From JAABQT01 sp041488375 (GTDB taxonomy: Bacteria > Pseudomonadota > Gammaproteobacteria > Burkholderiales > SG8-39): a DNA stretch of 5,650 nt. How positions within the stretch are numbered: the stretch's first letter is position 1; each line of letters starts with the position of its first letter. Below the pieces are notes generated by a model, which saw nothing but the letters and a program-made list of their open reading frames with translations, was not told the origin of the DNA and made no database searches. The translations under genes and the position numbers were made by a program. This document shows, one piece after another, positions 1 through 5,650 of this stretch. The stretch lies in the NCBI GenBank assembly GCA_041488375.1, contig JBGPPD010000188.1:1-5650 (forward strand), in the 5' to 3' direction.

Positions 1-261
1 CGACGCGTTCTCGCCCAGCTTGACCAGGCTGCCCTCGGCAAGCTTGATGTACAGGCGCGAGCCGGCGCCGGTCATCACCTCGTCGCCGCCGTGCAACTCC
101 ATGCCGGGCGCGAGCGGGATGCGGCGCATGGCGCCGGCGGCGGCGCGCTCGACCCAGGCCGGCATCTGCACGCCGTCCACCACCGCCGCGGGCGCGGCCG
201 CGGCCGGCGCGGCGGCGGAGGCGAGGAGCGCTGCGAACAGAATCCGAAGAATGCGTTTCAT
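1..261 (-). CDS. Secreted FecR-domain protein (5' part only)
   Basis: This is the first 87 codons of a gene reading leftward out of the window; the rest is missing. The start is ATG at 261-259, preceded by a good ribosome site. Residues 1 to about 26 look like a Sec signal peptide: a basic start (MKRILR), a Leu/Ala hydrophobic core, then an Ala/Pro-rich stretch with several possible cleavage points. The mature part starts near VVDGVQMPAW. Residues 53-86 carry the FecR-type pattern PGMELHGGDEV, TGAGSRLYIKL, then EGSLVKLGENA. Classical FecR proteins are inner-membrane anti-sigma regulators with a cytoplasmic N-terminus. This one begins directly with a signal peptide, so I infer a periplasmic or envelope protein of unknown role rather than a sigma regulator. 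No sigma factor or TonB receptor gene is in view. The domain call is fairly secure; the function is unknown. Confidence 0.8.
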   Translation of the reverse strand, partial: MKRILRILFAALLASAAAPAAAAPAAVVDGVQMPAWVERAAAGAMRRIPLAPGMELHGGDEVMTGAGSRLYIKLAEGSLVKLGENAS

Positions 262-264
262 GGG

Positions 265-274
265 TCCTCGCCTA
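265..274 (-). promoter_or_regulatory. Ribosome binding site of the FecR-domain gene
   Basis: Read on the minus strand, AGGCGAGGA lies just before the ATG at 261, with GAGG ending five bases from the start codon. It is the clearest Shine-Dalgarno sequence in the window and supports the chosen start. Confidence 0.6.
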
Positions 275-288
275 GCGTGCGATGCCGG

Positions 289-294
289 TTTATA
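289..294 (-). promoter_or_regulatory. Possible -10 element for the FecR-domain gene
   Basis: The minus-strand hexamer TATAAA matches the sigma-70 -10 consensus at five of six positions. It lies 27 bases before the ATG, which would give a leader of about 20 bases containing the ribosome site. No convincing -35 is present: the hexamer 17 bases upstream is CATCCA. The call rests on the hexamer, its AT-rich contrast with the surroundings and its position. Confidence 0.3.
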
Positions 295-320
295 CGGGGG
301 GCCGGAAGGGGTGGATGCGC

Positions 321-326
321 TAAAAT
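321..326 (+). promoter_or_regulatory. Likely -10 element for the leuS operon
   Basis: TAAAAT stands out in GC-rich DNA 27 bases before the leuS ATG and matches the sigma-70 -10 consensus at five of six positions. Transcription would start near 332-334 and give a leader of about 20 bases. The region where a -35 should lie (about 298-303) is G-rich and does not resemble TTGACA, so the promoter may be weak or need an activator. The same hexamer occurs only once more in the window, just before proA. Confidence 0.45.
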
Positions 327-327
327 C

Positions 328-340
328 CGCGGCTTCCGCG
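328..340 (+). repeat. Small inverted repeat in the leuS leader
   Basis: CGCGG, a CTT loop and CCGCG form a perfect five-base-pair all-GC stem directly after the -10-like hexamer. It overlaps the predicted transcription start. There is no following T-run, so it is not an intrinsic terminator. It may be chance in GC-rich sequence. Confidence 0.3.
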
Positions 341-353
341 CAATACGTCACAC

Positions 354-2912
354 ATGCAGCCTCACTACGATCCCCGCAGCATCGAACAGGAAGCGCAGGC
401 GTTCTGGGCGCAGCGCAATTCCTTCCGCTCGATCGAGGATCCGGCCAAGCCGAAGTTCTACTGCCTGTCCATGTTCCCCTACCCCTCGGGAAAACTGCAC
501 ATGGGGCACGTCAGGAACTATACCATCGGCGACGTCCTCACCCGCTGCTACCGCATGCGCGGCTACAACGTGCTGCAGCCGATGGGCTGGGACGCCTTCG
601 GCCTGCCCGCCGAGAACGCCGCGATGGCGAACAGGGTGCCGCCGGCCAAGTGGACCTACGACAACATCGCCGCCATGAAGCGCCAGCTGCAGGGGCTGGG
701 CTTCGCGCTCGACTGGGAGCGCGAGCTCGCCACCTGCCGGCCCGAGTACTACAAGTGGAACCAGTGGCTGTTCACGCGGCTGTTCCGCAAGGGCCTGGCC
801 TACAAGAAGACCGGCATCGTGAACTGGGACCCGGTGGACCAGACGGTGCTCGCCAACGAGCAGGTGATCGACGGGCGCGGCTGGCGCACCGGCGCGCCGG
901 TGGAAAAGCGCGAGATCCCGATGTACTTCTTCCGCATCACCGCGTACGCCGAGGAACTGCTCGCCGCGCTCGACCGGATGGATGGCTGGCCCGAGCAGGT
1001 GAAGCTGATGCAGAAGAACTGGATCGGCAAGTCGGAAGGCGTGCGCATCGGCTTCGAGTACCAGCTGGAGAACCAAAAGAAGGTCCTGTGGGTGTTCACC
1101 ACCCGCGCCGACACGCTGATGGGCACCACATTCCTCGCGGTCGCCGCCGAGCATCCGATCGCGGCCTTCGCCGCGAAGAAGAATGCGCAGCTCGCCGAAT
1201 TCGTAGAGGAGTGCAAGCGCGGCGCGGTGGCGGAAGCCGATCTGGCGCAGCTGGAGAAGAAGGGCATGCCCACCGGCCTTTACTGCACGCACCCCATCTC
1301 GGGCGAGAAGCTGCCGGTGTGGGTCGGCAACTACGTGCTGATGGGCTACGGCGAAGGCGCGGTGATGGGCGTGCCGGCGCACGACGAGCGCGATTACGCC
1401 TTCGCGCTCAAGTACGCCTTGCCGATCAATTGCGTGATCCGCCACCCCGCGGGCGACGCGGTGCCGCAACCCTGGAAGCCGGCCTACGCGGAAACCGGCC
1501 GCTGCATCAATTCGGGAAAGTACGATGGCCTCGAGTACCAGGCGGCGGTGGACGCGATCGCCGCGGACCTGAAGGCGAAGGGCCTGGGCGACAAGCAGGT
1601 GCAGTGGCGGCTGCGCGACTGGGGCATCTCGCGCCAGCGCTACTGGGGCTGCCCGATCCCGATCGTGCACTGCGCCTCCTGCGGCGACGTGCCGGTGCCC
1701 GATGAGGACCTGCCGGTGCGGCTGCCCGAGCACCTGGTGCCCGACGGCACCGGTAATCCGCTGGCGAAAATGCCGGAGTTCTACCAGACCCAGTGCCCCT
1801 CCTGCGGCGAGCCGGCCAAGCGCGAAACCGACACCATGGACACGTTCGTGGATTCCTCCTGGTACTTCGCGCGCTACGCCTGCCCGGACAACGACCGCGC
1901 GATGCTCGATGCGCGCGCCAACTACTGGATGGCGGTGGACCAGTACATCGGCGGCATCGAGCACGCCATCCTGCACCTGCTGTATTCGCGGTTCTTCACC
2001 CGCGCGATGAAGGCCGAAGGCTTGCTGGAGGTGGAGGAGCCCTTCACCAACCTGCTGACGCAGGGCATGGTGCTGGCCGAGTCCTACTACAGCGACGCGC
2101 AGGGCCGGCGCGAGTGGATCAACCCCGCCGAGGTCGAGGTGACGCGCGACGCCAGGGGCAAGATCCTCGGCGGCAGGACGCGCGACGGCCGCGAAGTGGT
2201 GTACGACGGCATCGGCACCATGTCCAAGTCGAAGAACAACGGCGTCGACCCGCAGGCGATGATCGACAAGTACGGCGCCGACACCGCGCGCTTCTACATC
2301 ATCTTCGCCTCGCCGCCGACCAACACGCTGGAGTGGAGCGACGAGAGCGTCGAGGGCTCCTTCCGCTTCCTCAAGCGCCTGTGGGCCTATTGCGTGCGGT
2401 TCGACAGTTCCGGCCCCGGGATGACGGATGATCTGGCTAAGGCCACACGCTTCGAAATCCATTCAGTACTCAGGCAGGCGAACTACGATCTCGCCAAGCA
2501 TCAGTTCAACACTGTGGCCTCGGCCGCAATGAAGATATTGAACGCACTCGAACGGTTCGCTGGTGGGCGGAACAAGGTTACGGAAGAAGGCGTATCGATC
2601 CTGCTGCGGCTGCTCTCGCCCATCACGCCGCACGTCTGCCACCACCTGTGGCGCGAGTTGGGTTTCGGCGAAGACCTGCTGCAGGCCGGCTGGCCGGAAC
2701 CGGACCCGGCGGCGCTCGAGCAGGAGGAGATCGAATACGTGGTGCAGGTCGGCGGCAAGACGCGCGGCAGCCTGCGCGCGCCCCGGTCAGCCGGGCAGCC
2801 GGCGCTGGAAAGCCTGGTGCGCGAGAGCGAACTGGTGCAGCGCTACGCCACCGGCAAACCGATCCGGCGCATCATCGTGGTTCCGGGAAAACTGATCAAC
2901 GTCGTGGTGTGA
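354..2912 (+). CDS. leuS: Leucyl-tRNA synthetase
   Basis: This cytoplasmic class I enzyme charges tRNA-Leu with leucine using ATP and hydrolyses mischarged products. It is complete at 852 residues, close to the usual bacterial length of about 860. The ATG start gives the normal N-terminus (MQPHYDPRSIEQEAQAFW). The HIGH motif is HMGH at 49-52. The CP1 editing domain shows the threonine-rich TTRADTLMGTTF at 249-260 and HDERD at 343-347; D347 matches the editing Asp of E. coli. Four cysteines (440, 443, 481, 484) suggest a zinc-binding ZN-1 module. WGISRQRYWG lies just before it. A leucine-specific insertion spans about 578-621 and leads into the KMSKS loop, here TMSKSK (622-627), with Thr replacing the first Lys. 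The anticodon-binding domain follows, then the C-terminal domain from about 796 (VVQVGGKTRG). No Shine-Dalgarno sequence is evident. Codons 690-749 are unusually GC-poor. It is the first gene of the plus-strand run. Confidence 0.98.
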   Translation: MQPHYDPRSIEQEAQAFWAQRNSFRSIEDPAKPKFYCLSMFPYPSGKLHMGHVRNYTIGDVLTRCYRMRGYNVLQPMGWDAFGLPAENAAMANRVPPAKWTYDNIAAMKRQLQGLGFALDWERELATCRPEYYKWNQWLFTRLFRKGLAYKKTGIVNWDPVDQTVLANEQVIDGRGWRTGAPVEKREIPMYFFRITAYAEELLAALDRMDGWPEQVKLMQKNWIGKSEGVRIGFEYQLENQKKVLWVFTTRADTLMGTTFLAVAAEHPIAAFAAKKNAQLAEFVEECKRGAVAEADLAQLEKKGMPTGLYCTHPISGEKLPVWVGNYVLMGYGEGAVMGVPAHDERDYAFALKYALPINCVIRHPAGDAVPQPWKPAYAETGRCINSGKYDGLEYQAAVDAIAADLKAKGLGDKQVQWRLRDWGISRQRYWGCPIPIVHCASCGDVPVPDEDLPVRLPEHLVPDGTGNPLAKMPEFYQTQCPSCGEPAKRETDTMDTFVDSSWYFARYACPDNDRAMLDARANYWMAVDQYIGGIEHAILHLLYSRFFTRAMKAEGLLEVEEPFTNLLTQGMVLAESYYSDAQGRREWINPAEVEVTRDARGKILGGRTRDGREVVYDGIGTMSKSKNNGVDPQAMIDKYGADTARFYIIFASPPTNTLEWSDESVEGSFRFLKRLWAYCVRFDSSGPGMTDDLAKATRFEIHSVLRQANYDLAKHQFNTVASAAMKILNALERFAGGRNKVTEEGVSILLRLLSPITPHVCHHLWRELGFGEDLLQAGWPEPDPAALEQEEIEYVVQVGGKTRGSLRAPRSAGQPALESLVRESELVQRYATGKPIRRIIVVPGKLINVVV
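2909..2912 (+). promoter_or_regulatory. GTGA stop/start overlap coupling leuS and lptE
   Basis: The lptE GTG (2909-2911) overlaps the leuS TGA (2910-2912). No Shine-Dalgarno sequence precedes the GTG, which points to termination-reinitiation coupling (inferred). Confidence 0.6.
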
Positions 2913-3394
2913 AGCGCGCCGCCGCCGTCCTGGCCCTGGTCCTGCTCGCCGCCTGCGGCTTCCATCTGCGCGGCACGGCCAGCCTGCCGTTCGAGACCAT
3001 CTACGTGCCCAACGCGACCAGCGGCATCGCCCTCGAGATCAAGCGCAACCTGCGCTCGGGCACCAGCACCCGCGTGCTGGACGAGGCCCAGGGCGCCGAG
3101 GCGCAGCTGCAGTTCACCGACGAGACGCGGCGCAAGGAAATCCTGTCCCTCAGCGCGGCGGGGCGCGTGAGCGAATACCGGCTGATCTACCGCGTCGCGT
3201 TCCGCGTCAGCGACGGCAAGGGCGTCGATTTCCTGGCGCCCAGCGCGATCACGCTGACGCGCGACATGACCTACGACGATTCCCAGGTGCTGGCGAAGGA
3301 AGGCGAGGAGCAGCTGCTGTTCCGCGACATGCAGGCCGACATGGTGCAGCAGATCATGCGGCTCATCTCCGCCGCGCAAAAGCCCAGCACCTAG
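2909..3394 (+). CDS. lptE: LPS-assembly lipoprotein LptE
   Basis: LptE is an outer-membrane lipoprotein that sits inside the LptD barrel and helps insert lipopolysaccharide into the outer leaflet. The product is 161 residues. It has a short basic start (MKR), a hydrophobic stretch and a lipobox LAAC with the lipidated cysteine at residue 16. The typical GFHLRG follows straight after, then LPFETIYV; the mature domain reaches the C-terminus near MQADMVQQIMRLI. Residue 17 after the cysteine is Gly, not Asp, which fits outer-membrane sorting. I place the start at GTG 2909 because it overlaps the leuS stop (GTGA) and gives a complete signal peptide; reading further upstream in this frame gives no plausible leader. 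No Shine-Dalgarno sequence is visible, so translation probably depends on ribosomes ending leuS. Sequence conservation in this family is low, so the call rests on the lipobox, the GFHLRG motif and the position between leuS and holA. Confidence 0.93.
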   Translation: MKRAAAVLALVLLAACGFHLRGTASLPFETIYVPNATSGIALEIKRNLRSGTSTRVLDEAQGAEAQLQFTDETRRKEILSLSAAGRVSEYRLIYRVAFRVSDGKGVDFLAPSAITLTRDMTYDDSQVLAKEGEEQLLFRDMQADMVQQIMRLISAAQKPST

Positions 3395-3399
3395 CCGGG

Positions 3400-4404
3400 A
3401 TGCCGCTGCGCGCCGAGCAACTCGAGCAGCACCTGGCCAAGTCCTGGTCGCCGCTGTACGTGATCCACGGCGACGAGCCGCTGCTCGCGCTGGAGGCGGC
3501 GGACGCGGTGCGCGCCGCCGCGCGCAAGCGCGGCTACGCCGAGCGCGAGGTATTCGTTGCCGAGCGCGGCTTCGACTGGAGCGAGTTCGCGCACGCCGGC
3601 GCCAGCCGGTCGCTGTTCGGCGGCGCGAAGATCGTCGAGCTGCGGCTGCCCGGCGGCAAGCCCGGCACGGCGGGCGCCGAGACCATCGCCGCGTATTGCG
3701 CGCGGCTGGACGGCGAAATGCTCACGCTGGTCACGCTGCCGCGCCTGGACCGCGCCGGCCAATCCTCCGCCTGGTTCGGCGCGCTCGCCGCGGCGGGCGT
3801 GGTGGTGGAGGTGTGGCCGGTGGAGCGCGCGCGCCTGCCGCAATGGATCGGCGCGCGCCTCGCGCGCCAGGAGCAGAGGGCCTCGCGCGCCGTGCTCGAG
3901 TTCCTCGCCGAGCGCGTCGAGGGCAACCTGCTCGCCGCGCAGCAGGAGGTGCTCAAGCTCGCGCTGCTCGCGCCGCCGGGCGAGCTCGCCCTGGAAACGG
4001 TGGAGGACGCCGTCGCCTCGGTGGCGCGCTACGACCCCTACGCCGCCGCGGAAGCCCTGGTGGCGGGCGACCTGGCCCGCTACCTGCGGGTGCTCGAGGG
4101 ACTGCGCGGCGAGGGCGAGGCGCCGACCTTCGTGTTGTTCGCGGTGGCGAGCGCGCTGTTCGTGCTGCGCGGCGTGGCCGAGGGCAAGGCGGCCGAGCGC
4201 CTGTTCGGCGAGCAGCGCCTGTTCAACAAACCCCTGCAGCGTGCGGTGCTGGCGGCGGCGCGGCGCTACCCGCGCGCCGCGCTCGATGCGGCGCTCGCGC
4301 AGGCAGCGCTGATCGACCGCGTGGCCAAGGGCGTCGGCAAGGGCGATCCCTGGGATCAGTTCGCCGCCCTCGGGTTAAAATTGGCCGGTGGATCAAAAGC
4401 TTGA
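3400..4404 (+). CDS. holA: DNA polymerase III delta subunit
   Basis: Delta is the wrench of the clamp loader: it binds the beta sliding clamp and opens it as part of the gamma/tau complex. The product is 334 residues, within the normal range of about 330-345. The N-terminal AAA+-like domain starts with LYVIHGDEPLLALEAAD (from residue 19). It has no intact Walker A, as expected, because delta does not hydrolyse ATP. ASRSLFGGAKIVEL follows at about 68-81. The GNLLAAQQEVLKLALL segment at 175-190 is a family hallmark. The C-terminal collar domain ends with KGVGKGDPWDQFAALGLKLA (310-329), the conserved tail. The start is ATG 3400, five bases after the lptE stop, with only a weak GGG upstream. The last codons overlap proA and contain TTA at codon 326, the only in-frame TTA in the window. 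Identification is strong from the motifs and the leuS-lptE-holA order. Confidence 0.95.
   Translation: MPLRAEQLEQHLAKSWSPLYVIHGDEPLLALEAADAVRAAARKRGYAEREVFVAERGFDWSEFAHAGASRSLFGGAKIVELRLPGGKPGTAGAETIAAYCARLDGEMLTLVTLPRLDRAGQSSAWFGALAAAGVVVEVWPVERARLPQWIGARLARQEQRASRAVLEFLAERVEGNLLAAQQEVLKLALLAPPGELALETVEDAVASVARYDPYAAAEALVAGDLARYLRVLEGLRGEGEAPTFVLFAVASALFVLRGVAEGKAAERLFGEQRLFNKPLQRAVLAAARRYPRAALDAALAQAALIDRVAKGVGKGDPWDQFAALGLKLAGGSKA
4376..4381 (+). promoter_or_regulatory. Possible -10 element for proA inside holA
   Basis: TAAAAT is an AT-rich island in the last codons of holA and identical to the hexamer before leuS. A start six to seven bases downstream would fall at about 4387-4388, on the first candidate GTG of proA, giving a leaderless message, or an 18-base leader if GTG 4406 is used. 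The -35 region (GGATCA at 4353-4358) is poor. Inference only. Confidence 0.3.
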
Positions 4405-5650
4405 CGTGAAAGCCTACGTGCGCGGGCTGGGCCAGGCGGCGCGTGCCGCCGCCCGCCTGTTGGCGCGCGCCGATGCCGCGACCAAGAACCGCGCGCTCGC
4501 GCAAATGGCCGCCTCGATCCGCACGCGCCAGGCCGAGCTGCTGGCGACCAACCGCGCGGATGTCGAGCAAGCGAACAAAGACGGCCGCGACGCGGCCTTC
4601 ATCGACCGCCTCACCCTCACGCCCAGGCTGGTCGAGCAGATGGCCGAGGGCATGGAGCAGGTCGCCGCCCTGCCCGACCCGGTCGGCCAGTTGAGCGAGC
4701 GCGAGCGGCGCCCCTCGGGCATCGAGGTGGCGCGCATGCGCGTGCCGATCGGAGTCATCGGCATCATCTACGAATCGCGCCCCAACGTGACCGCGGATGC
4801 CGCCGGCCTTTGCGTCAAGGCAGGCAACGCCTGCATCCTGCGCGGCGGCTCCGAAGCGCTGCATTCCAACCAGGCGATCGCCGCCTGCGTGCGCGCGGGA
4901 CTCGCGGCAGCCGGGCTGCCCGAAGCGGCGGTGCAGGTGGTCGAGGTGGCCGACCGGGCCGCGGTCGGCGAGCTGATCACGCTGCACGAATACGTGGACC
5001 TGATCGTGCCGCGCGGCGGCAAGGACCTGATCGCGCGCCTGATGCGCGAGTCGCGCATCCCCATGCTCAAGCACCTGGACGGCGTATGCCACGTGTACGT
5101 GGATGACCGCGCCGACCCGGCGATGGCGGTGAAGATCGCCGACAACGCCAAGACGCAGCGCTACGGCACCTGCAACACCATGGAAACGCTGCTGGTGGCC
5201 GAAGGCATCGCGCCGCGGGTGCTGCCGGAGATCGGGCGCATCTTCCGCGACAAGCACGTGGAAGTGCGCGGCGACGCGGCGACCAGAAAATTCGTCCCCG
5301 AAGCGAAGGCCGCCACCGAGCAGGATTACGCCACGGAGTGGCTCGCGCCGGTGGTGTCGGTGCGCGTGGTGCGGGACCTGGACGAGGCGATGGAGCACAT
5401 CGCGAAGTACGGCTCGCAGCACACCGACGCCATCGTCACCACGGACGAAGCGCGCGCGCAGCGTTTCCTGCGCGAGGTCGACTCGAGTTCGGTGCTGGTG
5501 AACGCCTCAACGCGCTTCGCCGACGGCTACGAGTTCGGCCTGGGCGCCGAAATCGGCATTTCCACCGACAAGCTGCACGCGCGCGGCCCGGTGGGGCTGG
5601 AAGGCCTCACCACGCAGAAGTTCGTGGTGCTCGGCCACGGAGAGATACGC
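4388..5650 (+). CDS. proA: Gamma-glutamyl phosphate reductase
   Basis: ProA reduces gamma-glutamyl phosphate to glutamate semialdehyde with NADPH, the second step of proline synthesis from glutamate; the cytoplasmic enzyme works with ProB. The window holds 421 codons with no stop. Family members are about 417-420 residues and end much like KFVVLGHGEIR, so only the last codon or two and the stop should be missing. The fold is that of aldehyde dehydrogenases. PIGVIGIIYESRPNVTADAA (about 119-138) and LRGGSEALHSN form the cofactor side. The catalytic cysteine is C262 in RYGTCNTMETLLV. Residues 328-349 (V-x5-AMEHIAKYGSQHTDAI) match the PROSITE ProA signature pattern. The start is uncertain. GTG 4388 gives MDQKLDVKAYV and a 17-base overlap with holA. 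GTG 4406 gives MKAYV. ProA proteins usually start just before DVKAY, so either fits, and no Shine-Dalgarno sequence decides. proB is not here; in related genomes nadD commonly follows. Confidence 0.96.
   Translation, partial: MDQKLDVKAYVRGLGQAARAAARLLARADAATKNRALAQMAASIRTRQAELLATNRADVEQANKDGRDAAFIDRLTLTPRLVEQMAEGMEQVAALPDPVGQLSERERRPSGIEVARMRVPIGVIGIIYESRPNVTADAAGLCVKAGNACILRGGSEALHSNQAIAACVRAGLAAAGLPEAAVQVVEVADRAAVGELITLHEYVDLIVPRGGKDLIARLMRESRIPMLKHLDGVCHVYVDDRADPAMAVKIADNAKTQRYGTCNTMETLLVAEGIAPRVLPEIGRIFRDKHVEVRGDAATRKFVPEAKAATEQDYATEWLAPVVSVRVVRDLDEAMEHIAKYGSQHTDAIVTTDEARAQRFLREVDSSSVLVNASTRFADGYEFGLGAEIGISTDKLHARGPVGLEGLTTQKFVVLGHGEIR

Noticed and set aside
20..1705. A 561-codon plus-strand open frame overlapping leuS in another frame
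   Set aside because: The product is Arg/Gly/Ala-rich with no motifs. It crosses the divergent FecR-domain gene and the intergenic region, so it is a frame shadow.
1671..1805. Four-cysteine module in LeuRS as a possible novelty
   Set aside because: Cys pairs at 440/443 and 481/484 are the ordinary ZN-1 zinc module found in many bacterial LeuRS enzymes. E. coli is the one that lacks it.
348..2462. A 704-codon open frame antisense to leuS
   Set aside because: It mirrors leuS in high-GC DNA where stop codons are rare. Its translation is low-complexity His/Arg/Val/Ala-rich with no recognisable domain, while the plus strand encodes an unmistakable LeuRS.
3392..3402. A possible terminator or promoter between lptE and holA
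   Set aside because: Only five bases separate the genes, with no stem-loop followed by T residues and no -10-like sequence, so co-transcription is the simpler reading.
3824..3869. GCGCGC-rich repeats and inverted repeats within holA
   Set aside because: They arise from Ala/Arg codons (GCG, CGC) in normal HolA sequence and are expected by chance at this composition. No T-run follows, so they do not form a terminator.
4223..5422. A 399-codon open frame antisense to proA and the end of holA
   Set aside because: Same high-GC antisense effect. The residues are His/Arg/Leu-rich without any family pattern, and the sense strand carries the complete ProA signatures.

Overview
The window is high-GC chromosomal DNA (roughly two thirds G+C, with G or C at most third codon positions). 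It carries a run of housekeeping genes and looks betaproteobacterial. The reasons are the gene order leuS-lptE-holA-proA on one strand, a LeuRS with a four-cysteine zinc module, and a divergent gene for a secreted FecR-domain protein. This is inferred from gene order and protein character; no database search was possible.

Positions 1-261 (minus strand) hold the 5' part of a gene for a signal-peptide-bearing FecR-domain protein that runs off the left edge. Positions 262-353 are a 92-base divergent intergenic region. It has outward-facing -10-like hexamers for both directions and a small GC-rich hairpin in the leuS leader. From 354 onward the plus strand is packed without gaps. leuS (354-2912, leucyl-tRNA synthetase) overlaps lptE (2909-3394, LPS-assembly lipoprotein) by four bases. 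holA (3400-4404, DNA polymerase III delta) follows after five bases. proA (4388-5650, gamma-glutamyl phosphate reductase) overlaps the end of holA. The window stops at or within a residue or two of the expected ProA C-terminus, and no stop codon is seen.

The four plus-strand genes serve unrelated core processes: tRNA charging, outer-membrane LPS export, sliding-clamp loading and proline synthesis. They are very likely co-transcribed, with no intrinsic terminator visible between them. None of the four has a strong Shine-Dalgarno sequence, so translational coupling within the run is likely. A second -10-like TAAAAT at the 3' end of holA may give proA its own promoter.

I see no mobile element, CRISPR array, RNA gene, defence system or other novel system here. 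The points worth checking are small: the possible proA promoter that coincides with the only TTA leucine codon in the window, a locally GC-poor patch inside leuS, and a Thr in place of the first Lys of the LeuRS KMSKS loop.
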